NCBI GenBank assembly: GCA_003242525.1
Contig: QGUU01000182.1
Location: forward strand, 1 to 5,721
DNA: 5,721 nt
Reading direction: 5' to 3'
Source: Pseudomonadota bacterium
GTDB lineage: Bacteria > Pseudomonadota > Alphaproteobacteria > Rhizobiales > Rhizobiaceae
In this document: positions 1-5,721 of the stretch, piece by piece
Layout: every line of letters starts with the position of its first letter
Position numbering within the stretch: the first letter of the stretch is position 1
Notes under the pieces: generated by a model
The model's input: only the letters and a program-made list of their open reading frames with translations
What the model was told of the DNA's origin: nothing
Database searches by the model: none
Made by a program: the position numbers and the translations under genes

Positions 1-811
1 TTGTGGAGAATAAGGCGGTGGCGGGCTTGCGGTGACCGTTGGGCGTTGGGGGGGGGGGGGAGAAGGATGCCGCCGTCGGTTCGACCGTCTGGCCTTCCTT
101 GTTGATCATGTCCGCATGGGCAAGGGCGTTCTGCTTGGCATAGGCGTACTCGACATAGCCGATCGAGCCGGAGGTTTGGGTAACGTTGTTGGCTACCCCT
201 TCATTGCCCTTGGCGCCGATGCCGACGGGCCATTCCAGCGCGGTGCTGACGCCGACCCTTTCCTTCCAGTCGGGATTAACCTCGGCAAGATAGTAGGAGA
301 AGTTGAACGTCGTGCCCGAACCGTCGGAACGATGGACCACGGCGATGGCCTGGTCGGGCAGAGCAAGGCCGGGGTTGAGCTTTGCGATGGCGGGATCGTT
401 CCAGCTGGTGATCTTGCCCAGGAAGATGTCGCCGAGCGTCGCACCGTCGAGGATCAGATCGCCGGACTTGATGCCTTCGATGTTCACAACAGGGACTATT
501 CCGCCCATGACCATCGGGAATTGGGCAAGGCCGGTGGCTTCGAGGTCTTCGCCTTTCAGCGGCGCGTCGGTGGCTCCGAAAGTGACGGTCTTTGCCTTGA
601 TCTGCTTGATGCCGCCACCCGAGCCTATGGACTGGTAATTGAGGCCGATGCCTGTTTCCTTCTTGTAGGCGTCAGCCCACTTCGCATAGACCGGGTAAGG
701 GAAGGTCGCGCCGGCGCCGGAAATGTCGGCGGCATGAACCGCCGAAAGGGTGAGGGCGGAGGCTGCAGCCATTGCAATTGCAACAGCCGACGAGCGGAGA
801 AGATGTCTCAT
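1..811 (-). CDS. pstS: Phosphate ABC transporter, periplasmic phosphate-binding protein PstS (partial, 3' end disrupted or missing)
   Basis: Binds inorganic phosphate in the periplasm and delivers it to the PstCAB membrane transporter. The ATG at 811-809 has an AGGAG 8 bases upstream. Residues 1-27 form a Sec signal peptide (basic MRHLLR, Ala-rich core, probable cleavage AVHA|AD). The mature part matches E. coli PstS closely: GAGATFPYP (about 32-40), YQSIGSGGG (59-67), FGATDAPL (78-85), [14 protein letters not shown] (121-134), RSDGSGTTF (161-169) and [11 protein letters not shown] (218-228). The phosphate ligands known from E. coli PstS are all present: T36, F37, S64, D82, R161, S165, G166 and T167. 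Similarity stops at about F250, exactly at a run of 13 C on the coding strand. The frame stays open to the window edge but reads a Pro-rich tail unlike PstS. Full-length proteins have about 340 residues, so some 95 are missing. A Pho box lies upstream. The family call is near certain; whether the gene is intact is not. Confidence 0.93.
   Translation of the reverse strand, partial: MRHLLRSSAVAIAMAAASALTLSAVHAADISGAGATFPYPVYAKWADAYKKETGIGLNYQSIGSGGGIKQIKAKTVTFGATDAPLKGEDLEATGLAQFPMVMGGIVPVVNIEGIKSGDLILDGATLGDIFLGKITSWNDPAIAKLNPGLALPDQAIAVVHRSDGSGTTFNFSYYLAEVNPDWKERVGVSTALEWPVGIGAKGNEGVANNVTQTSGSIGYVEYAYAKQNALAHADMINKEGQTVEPTAASFSPPPPTPNGHRKPATALFST
48..60. repeat. Homopolymer of 13 G at the point where PstS similarity ends
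   Basis: Thirteen consecutive G (C on the pstS coding strand) fall right after the codon for F250 of PstS. The 47 bases to its left (1-47) were translated in all six frames. None gives the expected continuation (an Ala-rich stretch, then ADW and the C-terminal lobe), so a simple one- or two-base slip in the run does not restore the gene. It may be a sequencing or assembly artefact at a contig end, a chimeric join, or a true lesion. Nothing else is recognised in 1-47. Confidence 0.9.
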
Positions 812-819
812 GGGGCTTG

Positions 820-824
820 CTCCT
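820..824 (-). promoter_or_regulatory. Ribosome binding site of pstS
   Basis: On the minus strand AGGAG is followed by 8 bases and then the ATG of pstS at 811-809. This spacing supports that start codon, which also gives a complete signal peptide. Confidence 0.75.
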
Positions 825-881
825 GTTCGGATGGTCTCTCGGCGCCATTGCCAGCGCGCGGTCAGGCCTTAACGACGCTAT

Positions 882-899
882 GTTACAGCCACATGACAG
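882..899 (-). promoter_or_regulatory. PhoB box (Pho box) upstream of pstS
   Basis: The minus strand reads CTGTCAT, GTGG, CTGTAAC: two direct 7-mers separated by 4 bases, 71 bases upstream of the pstS start. The known Pho box is CTGTCAT, a 4-base AT-rich spacer, then CTGTCAT or CTGTCAC. The first half matches perfectly and the second differs from CTGTCAC at one position; the spacer is less AT-rich than usual. PhoB boxes replace the -35 element, and I could not assign a convincing -10. The expected effect is PhoB activation of pstS in phosphate starvation. Confidence 0.8.
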
Positions 900-919
900 T
901 TCGGAGTCACGGCTGTAAC
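882..919. repeat. 38-bp imperfect palindrome containing the Pho box
   Basis: GTTACAGCC at 882-890 is perfectly inverted as GGCTGTAAC at 911-919. Inside it, TGAC at 894-897 is inverted as GTCA at 906-909 around an 8-base centre. The outer arm thus repeats the CTGTAAC Pho half-site in the opposite orientation, outside the canonical box. It may be a second operator half for PhoB or another dimeric regulator, or a hairpin in the transcript of the upstream kinase. There is no T-tract to suggest a terminator. Confidence 0.6.
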
Positions 920-962
920 GCGCTCCAGGCGCCGCATTAATCGGCGAGAGGAACCGGGGGAA

Positions 963-978
963 CGGCGCCGAAGCGCCG
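963..978 (-). terminator. Hairpin with TTCG loop after the kinase gene, possible terminator
   Basis: The minus strand reads CGGCGC, TTCG, GCGCCG: a perfect 6-bp GC stem closed as C-TTCG-G, a very stable tetraloop. It starts 23 bases past the kinase stop codon. Only a TTCCCCC stretch follows rather than a real T-run, so intrinsic termination may be weak. If it leaks, kinase transcripts would run on into pstS. Confidence 0.4.
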
Positions 979-1001
979 GTCAGGGCAGGGGGAGGTGAGA
1001 T

Positions 1002-4000
1002 TCAGGCCCTTCGCTGAAGTGCGCCTGAACTGTTCAGCCAGCGCTCGACCTTCTCCGACAAGGCGTTCGGGCTGATCGGCTTGGGCAGGTAGTCGTCCAT
1101 GCCGGCCTCGAGGCAGCGCTCGCGATCGCCCTTCAGCGCGTGGGCGGTAACACCGATGATGGGCACCCGCAGGCCTTCACTCGCCTCACGGTTGCGAATT
1201 TCGCTCGTTGCCTCAAGGCCGTTCATCTCCGGCATGGACACATCCATCAGGATCATGCGCGGGTTCAGCGTGAAACGTGCTTCAACCGCCTTGCGGCCGT
1301 TGCCGACAATCTCGAAGCTAAGGCCTATTTCGCTAAGAATCTGGGTGAAGACCAACTGGTTCACCTCGTTGTCTTCGGCAACGAGAATATCGACGCCATG
1401 CTCCGTGGGTGTGGTTTCGACAGCCACCGATACCCCCGGCGGGGTCAACCTTTCCGCCTCGGAAACCGAGGAGGCGCCATCGGGTTCCGCCCGGGAAATC
1501 GCCTTGACATCCGCTCGCCCCGCTCCCGTTTGTGCGTGATGCCGCTGGATGGTGGAGATAAGCGTCTCGAGGAGGATGGATGAGCGTGCCGGTTTGACGA
1601 GATGCGCGTCGATGCCGAGGTCGCGATAGGTGGCGTGGCCGAAAGACTGGTCCACGGAAGTGAGCATGATGATGGGCGTTTCCGTCAGCCCTTCCGTGTT
1701 GCGCACGATGCGGGCCATTTCGGCTCCGGTCATTCCCGGCATCTGGTAGTCGAGCACAATGCAATCTACGGGCACGCCATAGGCAGCCGCTGCGAAAAGC
1801 ACCTTGAGGCCTTCTTCCCCGCTTTCGGCCGCGCAGGAATCAAAGCCCCATGATGCCATCTGCTCGCTCAGGATCGAACGGTTGATGGCATTGTCATCGA
1901 CAATCAATACCCGCGCTCCGGTAACGTCGATCGGCATGGTGCGCTGCATTTCCTGCTCCTCCGCTATGGGCAGGGTCACCGTGAACCAGAAGGCGGAGCC
2001 TTTGCCTTCGGTGCTCTCCACGCCGATCTCGCCGCCCATAAGCTCGACAAGGCGCGACGTGATAGCGAGGCCGAGGCCGGTTCCTTCGTGTCGGCGGGTC
2101 GAGGATGTGTCGACCTGGCTGAACTTCTCGAAAACGAGTTTCAGCTTGTCCTCGGGAATGCCGATGCCGGTGTCCGTGACCGAGATGGTGAGCCGCATCG
2201 CGTTGGGCAGCTTCTCGCCGGTCACGTCGATCAGCACATAGCCTTCGTCGGTGAACTTCACGGCGTTGCCCAGCAGATTGGTCACGATCTGCCGGATACG
2301 GCCGACATCGCCCACGACCATCCGGTCCATCCCGGGCTGTATCCGCACAATCAGCTCGAGGTCCTTTTCCTTTGCTCGCGTCGAAACGAGCGTGGCGACG
2401 TCCTCCACGGCTTCGGCCAGGTTGAACGGGGCGGGATCGAGCACAAGCTGGCCCGCGTCGATCTTGGAGAAGTCGAGAATGTCATTGATGATGGTGAGAA
2501 GTGCGTTGCCCGATTTAACGATGATGTCGGTGAACGTCTTCTGCTTCGGGTCAAGGTCCGACTTGGCAAGCAATTCCGCCATGCCAAGCACGCCATTCAT
2601 CGGCGTCCTGATTTCGTGGCTCATATTGGCCAGGAACTCGGATTTCGCCCGGTCTGCCAGCTCGGCACGCTGGCGCGCTTCCTTGAGCTCCGCCTCACGC
2701 TGCTTGAGTTCGGTGATGTCGGTGGTCGATCCGATCAGATAGAGCGAACCATCGGAGGCGATCATGGCGCTCTTGCGCGCGAACTGATGACGGATGGAAC
2801 CGTCCGCGGCGGTGATCGTCTCCTCGATTTCCTGCGTCTCGCCGGTGCGCAGAACGGCCAGGTCGCCTTCCACGAAGGCTTCTCCCTCAGGACCGAAAAT
2901 TTCGATATCGGTCTTGCCGATCGCTTCTTCCTTGGAGATTCCGGTGAGGTCGCACCAGCCCTTGTTGACGTAGAATTGCCGCAGATCGGACCGCTTTGCG
3001 TAGATCGAGACGGGCACATTGTCGATGAGGGAACGGAACACCTCGTTTTCGCGCATGGACTCCTGCAGCGCGGCTTCACGTTCCTTCAGATCCGTGATGT
3101 CGACGCGCACGCCAATGAACGTGCCATCTTCGGTGCGGGTGTCATAGACCTGATGCCAGCGCCCGTCCGGGGCCCGCCTTTCGGACACCCTCCTCGGCGC
3201 GTGATAGCGTTCGATCTGCCGCTCCACCCAGGCTTGCGGGTCCGTGTCGTACAGCGCGTCGATTTCGGGATCGCCCACCTCACGGAAATAGCCGGCGGCG
3301 TGGGCAGTCTCCATCGCTTCGCGCAGCGTGGAGCCCGGCCGCCATATGGGAGCAAGCTTCGGAAGCGATTCCTGAAGCCTCTTGTTGGCGAGCACGAACC
3401 GGTCCTCGCGGTCGTAGATAATGACTCCCGCCGGTAGGGATTCCAGGACGTTCGCCAACTGCCGGCGGGCCTCCTCTGCCTCCGTCTCGCGTTGCTTCAT
3501 CTCGGTGACGTCGTAGTAGGAGATGAGGCGCTTGCCGCCGGACAGTGCCGTTACCGAATAGATCATGACGCAGCCGTCGGCGCGCCGGAATTCACGCGGG
3601 GCAACCTCGCCCGCCTGGATTTCGGCCAGACGCTCGCCGACATAGTCTTCCCATTCATCGTCGGGCACGTCGTAGATGCCGTTGTGACGGTTGATATCCA
3701 TGAATGCACGGAACGGCTCGCCAGCCCCAACCTGTTCGGGGGTCACCTTCCATATGTCGTAGAAGGCCTGGTTGACGAACTCGGCCTTCAACTCGGCATT
3801 GAGAATGACGATGCCCATCGCCATGGCGTCAATTGTACGCTGAAGGTCGAACAGCAGCTCACGGCTTCGTTCGGCAGCCGCCAGAAGTTCATTCTGCCGC
3901 GTCTGGTGGTCGGTGACATCTGTGCAGATCGAAATCGTACCGCCTTCGTGCGAGCGCATTTCGCGATGCATGACCGAACGGCCGTCCGCAAAATGGATCA

Positions 4001-4763
4001 TGGTCGAGAACTGGATCTCGTTCCTGCGCCTTTCGATCATGGCCTGCAGCCATTCGTCCGGGGTGAGGTCCCTGGTGTCCCAAAGGCCTCGCGCGAGGCC
4101 GGCTTTGATCATTTCGACAAAGCTGGTGCCAGGACGGATGATGTCGGCCAGGCCGGAATACATGGTCAGCATGGCCTGGTTATGAAAAACGAGGCGGTCG
4201 TCGGCGTCGTAGTAGCACAACGCCTCGTTCATGGCGTTGAGCGCCGCCATCATCTGTTCGGCGCCCGCGTGGCTGGCGCCTGCCGGCGCGTCCAGCGCCT
4301 CGTCTGCCTCCAAGGCGCTGACCAGCGCCGTGACGTTGCGAGCGAAACCGCGATAACCGATGAAGTTGCCGGCAGCATCGAAGCGCGGGAAACCGCTGAT
4401 GGCGACCCAGCGGCAATCTGGCCGGGCTCCCTTGAGCCGGTATACGAAGTCGCGGAAAGGCCGGCGCGCCTGCAGATCCTCCAGGTGAGCGGCGGCCGAA
4501 CGGTTACCCTTGAGGACCTGTTCCAGGAAATCAAAACGGAAGCGACCGATCACGCTTGCCGGGTCAATGCCGGTAACCGACTGATAATTGTCTGAAAGCC
4601 AGCAGAAGCGCAGGTCGGCGTCGGTTTCCCAAAGCCAATCACTGGCAGCTTCGAGAAGGTCCATCAGCGCCTGACTGGGCGAGAATCCGTCCGGCTGCAG
4701 CATTTGTGACGAGGTCGGGAAAACCATTGCCTCATCTGCAGCCGTGTCGTCCGCCTTCGCCAT
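1002..4763 (-). CDS. Soluble multi-PAS hybrid sensor histidine kinase with two receiver domains
   Basis: A 1253-residue two-component hybrid kinase with no membrane segment or signal peptide, so probably cytoplasmic. From the ATG at 4763 the order is: PAS1 about 34-150; PAS2 171-284; PAS3 307-421; PAS4 436-560; PAS5 572-686; a short charged helical linker 686-708; HisKA 706-772 with phospho-acceptor H716 in SHEIRTP; HATPase_c 816-932 with N-box NLLGNAVKF (N833), DTGIGIP (864-870) and GTGLGLA; receiver 1 at 950-1074 (acidic pair D956/D957, D1005, T1035, K1057); receiver 2 at 1124-1244 (E1130/D1131, D1174, T1206, K1228). All catalytic residues are present, so both the kinase and the two receivers look active. 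There is no HPt domain, so a phosphorelay would need a separate HPt protein. The signal is unknown. The start is uncertain: the open frame reaches a GTG at 4805-4803, which has no ribosome site, whereas the ATG at 4763 follows GGTGGGACAGGA. The gene lies upstream of pstS on the same strand, 190 bases away, and diverges from the lipoprotein gene. It is not PhoR, which has membrane helices, one PAS and no receiver. Confidence 0.93.
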   Translation of the reverse strand: MAKADDTAADEAMVFPTSSQMLQPDGFSPSQALMDLLEAASDWLWETDADLRFCWLSDNYQSVTGIDPASVIGRFRFDFLEQVLKGNRSAAAHLEDLQARRPFRDFVYRLKGARPDCRWVAISGFPRFDAAGNFIGYRGFARNVTALVSALEADEALDAPAGASHAGAEQMMAALNAMNEALCYYDADDRLVFHNQAMLTMYSGLADIIRPGTSFVEMIKAGLARGLWDTRDLTPDEWLQAMIERRRNEIQFSTMIHFADGRSVMHREMRSHEGGTISICTDVTDHQTRQNELLAAAERSRELLFDLQRTIDAMAMGIVILNAELKAEFVNQAFYDIWKVTPEQVGAGEPFRAFMDINRHNGIYDVPDDEWEDYVGERLAEIQAGEVAPREFRRADGCVMIYSVTALSGGKRLISYYDVTEMKQRETEAEEARRQLANVLESLPAGVIIYDREDRFVLANKRLQESLPKLAPIWRPGSTLREAMETAHAAGYFREVGDPEIDALYDTDPQAWVERQIERYHAPRRVSERRAPDGRWHQVYDTRTEDGTFIGVRVDITDLKEREAALQESMRENEVFRSLIDNVPVSIYAKRSDLRQFYVNKGWCDLTGISKEEAIGKTDIEIFGPEGEAFVEGDLAVLRTGETQEIEETITAADGSIRHQFARKSAMIASDGSLYLIGSTTDITELKQREAELKEARQRAELADRAKSEFLANMSHEIRTPMNGVLGMAELLAKSDLDPKQKTFTDIIVKSGNALLTIINDILDFSKIDAGQLVLDPAPFNLAEAVEDVATLVSTRAKEKDLELIVRIQPGMDRMVVGDVGRIRQIVTNLLGNAVKFTDEGYVLIDVTGEKLPNAMRLTISVTDTGIGIPEDKLKLVFEKFSQVDTSSTRRHEGTGLGLAITSRLVELMGGEIGVESTEGKGSAFWFTVTLPIAEEQEMQRTMPIDVTGARVLIVDDNAINRSILSEQMASWGFDSCAAESGEEGLKVLFAAAAYGVPVDCIVLDYQMPGMTGAEMARIVRNTEGLTETPIIMLTSVDQSFGHATYRDLGIDAHLVKPARSSILLETLISTIQRHHAQTGAGRADVKAISRAEPDGASSVSEAERLTPPGVSVAVETTPTEHGVDILVAEDNEVNQLVFTQILSEIGLSFEIVGNGRKAVEARFTLNPRMILMDVSMPEMNGLEATSEIRNREASEGLRVPIIGVTAHALKGDRERCLEAGMDDYLPKPISPNALSEKVERWLNSSGALQRRA

Positions 4764-4831
4764 TTCCTGTCCCACCCCGCATGAAGCCCGGGCTCCTCCG
4801 CTCACCCGTGCCGGGACTGTGCCCGAGAGGC

Positions 4832-4847
4832 GTTAACTTTCGACTAA
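4832..4847 (-). promoter_or_regulatory. CtrA-like binding site between kinase and lipoprotein genes
   Basis: The minus strand reads TTAG, 7 bases, TTAAC. The CtrA consensus in alphaproteobacteria is TTAA-N7-TTAAC, so this is one mismatch away with exact spacing. It lies about 69 bases upstream of the kinase ATG and about 100 bases upstream of the lipoprotein GTG, so it could serve either divergent gene. Further TTAAC-type half-sites overlap it (CTAAC and TTAAC at 4844-4854). This is the only AT-rich patch in the intergenic region; chance occurrence is possible. Confidence 0.4.
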
Positions 4848-4937
4848 CCTTAACAAAGGCAATCCGATGCACGCGGCGCATGCTCCTGCCACCAGAATGG
4901 CTCAATTCTGCCATAGAAGCCGACCGTTCACCTGGCC

Positions 4938-4942
4938 GGAGG
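4938..4942 (+). promoter_or_regulatory. Strong Shine-Dalgarno that sets the lipoprotein start
   Basis: GGAGG is followed by AAAAA and then GTG at 4948-4950. The spacing of 5 is good, and this decides for the GTG over the in-frame ATGs at 4867 and 4897. Starting there places a hydrophobic segment right at the N-terminus, as expected of a signal peptide. Confidence 0.75.
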
Positions 4943-4947
4943 AAAAA

Positions 4948-5283
4948 GTGCGCGGGGCAATGCTGGGCATGCTTGCGGGATTGGCACTCGCCGTGTCATG
5001 CGGATGCACGCGCACGGATGACGGCTCTGTCGCCGTTGCCGATCCGCTTCGGGTCGGCCGCTACCTGCAACCGCCGGCGACGGGGCCCCAGACACCGCCA
5101 GTCCGGAGCGGCGCGCAGATATTCCCGGTCCCGCCCGGTCCCGACGTCAGGGCAGCAAGCCCGAGAAGGGCAGCGGCCAAAAAGACGGCGCAGGTCGAAC
5201 AGGCCGATTCTACGGAAGATGGGCGGCTTGCATGCCGCAATGCGGTAACCGTGGGCGGACGGGTCCAGGTCGTCTGCGAATAG
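4948..5283 (+). CDS. Small putative lipoprotein of unknown function
   Basis: A 111-residue protein I do not recognise. Residues 1-17 (one Arg, then a Leu/Ala/Met-rich hydrophobic run) look like a lipoprotein signal peptide ending in LAVSCGC, with C18 or C20 as the candidate lipidated cysteine. The lipobox is imperfect because the usual Leu is at -4 rather than -3 for C18. Next come a polar acidic stretch, a Pro-rich segment (about 42-65), a basic Arg/Ala/Lys patch (about 73-80), and a conserved-looking end with two cysteines, C96 and C110 (CRNAVTVGGRVQVVCE), that could form a disulfide in the periplasm. The composition suggests a disordered spacer carrying a small C-terminal cap. The gene diverges from the kinase and converges on the aldolase, so it stands alone. 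The start is set by a GGAGG 5 bases before the GTG; longer versions from ATG at 4867 or 4897 lack this. Envelope location is inferred; no function is assigned. Confidence 0.7.
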   Translation: MRGAMLGMLAGLALAVSCGCTRTDDGSVAVADPLRVGRYLQPPATGPQTPPVRSGAQIFPVPPGPDVRAASPRRAAAKKTAQVEQADSTEDGRLACRNAVTVGGRVQVVCE

Positions 5284-5379
5284 GCTGCGAACGGATCAAT
5301 CTCCCTTCCGTTCCTTCAAAAGCTCACGGGGCCGGATCACGAGCCACGGCCGGCAGGACATCTCGCTCTTAAATGCAGG

Positions 5380-5405
5380 GGGGCCGGCGAAACATCGCCG
5401 GCCCC
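5380..5405. terminator. Bidirectional GC-rich hairpin between convergent genes
   Basis: GGGGCCGGCGA at 5380-5390 pairs perfectly with TCGCCGGCCCC at 5395-5405 around the 4-base loop AACA. It sits about 96 bases after the lipoprotein stop and 36 bases after the aldolase stop, between the converging genes. Neither side has a good T-tract: the minus strand has CCTGCATTTAAG after the stem. It probably ends aldolase transcription and may serve both genes. The rest of 5284-5441 holds nothing else I recognise, apart from a small GCCGCC/GGCGGC inverted repeat (5434-5450) over the aldolase stop codon. Confidence 0.6.
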
Positions 5406-5441
5406 GAACTTGCAAGCCCGCAGGCTCTCGCAAGCCGCCGT

Positions 5442-5721
5442 TCAGGCGGCCTGTTCCAGCTCAGGCTTCCATTTTCCCTGCGCGGCCAGCCAGTTCATGT
5501 GGGCGCGATGGTTGAAGGCTGCCTGGCCTGCCGCCACGTTCTCAGGCTTGCCGCTCCATGCCTTCTGTGCCGCCGCCTGAAGCGCGCGGCCGTAGGAGAA
5601 GGTGAGTTTCCACGGATGAGGACCGATGGCGTTGATGGCGTTCAGGTTTTCGGTCGCCTCCTGCTCGGACTGACCACCCGAGAGGAATGCGATGCCGGGC
5701 ACGGCTGCCGGCACGACCTGG
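5442..5721 (-). CDS. fda: Class I fructose-1,6-bisphosphate aldolase (C-terminal part)
   Basis: Cytoplasmic enzyme of glycolysis and gluconeogenesis that splits fructose 1,6-bisphosphate into dihydroxyacetone phosphate and glyceraldehyde 3-phosphate through a lysine Schiff base. About 93 C-terminal residues are visible; the start and the Schiff-base lysine lie beyond the right edge. The fragment aligns with animal aldolase: [20 protein letters not shown], then [26 protein letters not shown] and a final [12 protein letters not shown]. The Ser-Gly of LSGGQS and the Arg of SYGRAL correspond to the residues that bind substrate phosphate in the rabbit enzyme (S271, G272, R303). The C-terminal tyrosine tail of eukaryotic aldolases is missing, as is usual in bacteria. 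This is not the DhnA-type class I enzyme that E. coli calls FbaB, although rhizobial genomes sometimes use that symbol. A hairpin 36 bases past the stop is a likely terminator. Confidence 0.93.
   Translation of the reverse strand, partial: QVVPAAVPGIAFLSGGQSEQEATENLNAINAIGPHPWKLTFSYGRALQAAAQKAWSGKPENVAAGQAAFNHRAHMNWLAAQGKWKPELEQAA

Noticed and set aside
48..60. Poly-C contingency locus switching pstS on and off by slippage
   Set aside because: Changing the tract length by one or two bases gives no PstS-like sequence beyond it in any frame, so slippage alone cannot explain the break.
32..940. 302-codon open frame on the plus strand, antisense to pstS
   Set aside because: It overlaps clear PstS coding on the other strand, runs through the G tract as a Gly-rich stretch, and has no domain.
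2088..3437. 449-codon open frame on the plus strand, antisense to the kinase
   Set aside because: The opposite strand encodes well-conserved PAS, HisKA and HATPase domains. The antisense frame gives no recognisable domain and is of the length expected by chance in high-GC coding DNA.
3492..4595. 367-codon open frame on the plus strand, antisense to the kinase PAS region
   Set aside because: It has no recognisable domain and lies entirely within the kinase PAS2-PAS3 coding region; a GC-rich shadow frame.
1002..4763. Kinase as PhoR
   Set aside because: PhoR has N-terminal membrane segments, one PAS and no receiver; this protein has no membrane helices, five PAS domains and two receivers.
4706..5248. 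Plus-strand 180-codon frame overlapping the kinase start and the lipoprotein gene
   Set aside because: Arg/Pro-rich low-complexity product, out of frame with the lipoprotein, which has the better ribosome site and signal peptide.
5434..5450. GCCGCC/GGCGGC inverted repeat over the aldolase stop as a terminator
   Set aside because: It lies across the stop codon, has only 6 bp of stem and no T-run; the stronger hairpin at 5380-5405 is the better candidate.

Overview
The window looks like a high-GC alphaproteobacterial chromosome, most likely from the Rhizobiales (a Mesorhizobium/Phyllobacteriaceae-like relative). This is inferred from the GC-rich codon use, a class I fructose-bisphosphate aldolase close to the eukaryotic type, the rhizobial style of the multi-PAS hybrid kinase, and a CtrA-like motif. 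No rRNA or other marker is present to confirm it.

Layout, left to right. (1) 1-811, minus strand: the N-terminal part of pstS, the periplasmic phosphate-binding protein of the Pst transporter. It has a clear signal peptide and all expected phosphate ligands. Similarity to PstS stops at a run of 13 G (48-60), and the 47 bases beyond it do not read as PstS in any frame. (2) 812-1001: regulatory region of pstS, with a ribosome site, a strong PhoB box lying inside a 38-bp imperfect palindrome, and a hairpin just after the kinase stop. (3) 1002-4763, minus strand: a large soluble hybrid sensor histidine kinase with five PAS domains, HisKA, HATPase_c and two receiver domains. (4) 4764-4947: a divergent intergenic region with a CtrA-like site. 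(5) 4948-5283, plus strand: a small unrecognised putative lipoprotein, started at GTG by a strong Shine-Dalgarno. (6) 5284-5441: a convergent intergenic region with a perfect 11-bp GC-rich hairpin, a likely shared terminator. (7) 5442-5721, minus strand: the C-terminal end of a class I fructose-1,6-bisphosphate aldolase, cut by the right edge.

The pstS gene with its Pho box is a phosphate-starvation unit. The kinase lies directly upstream of it on the same strand, about where phoR sits in several rhizobial phoR-pstSCAB-phoUB clusters. Its architecture is not that of PhoR, so a link to phosphate sensing is only positional. The lipoprotein and aldolase have no visible functional tie to either. 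I see no mobile element, CRISPR array, tRNA or rRNA. The long open frames antisense to the kinase look like GC-rich shadows.
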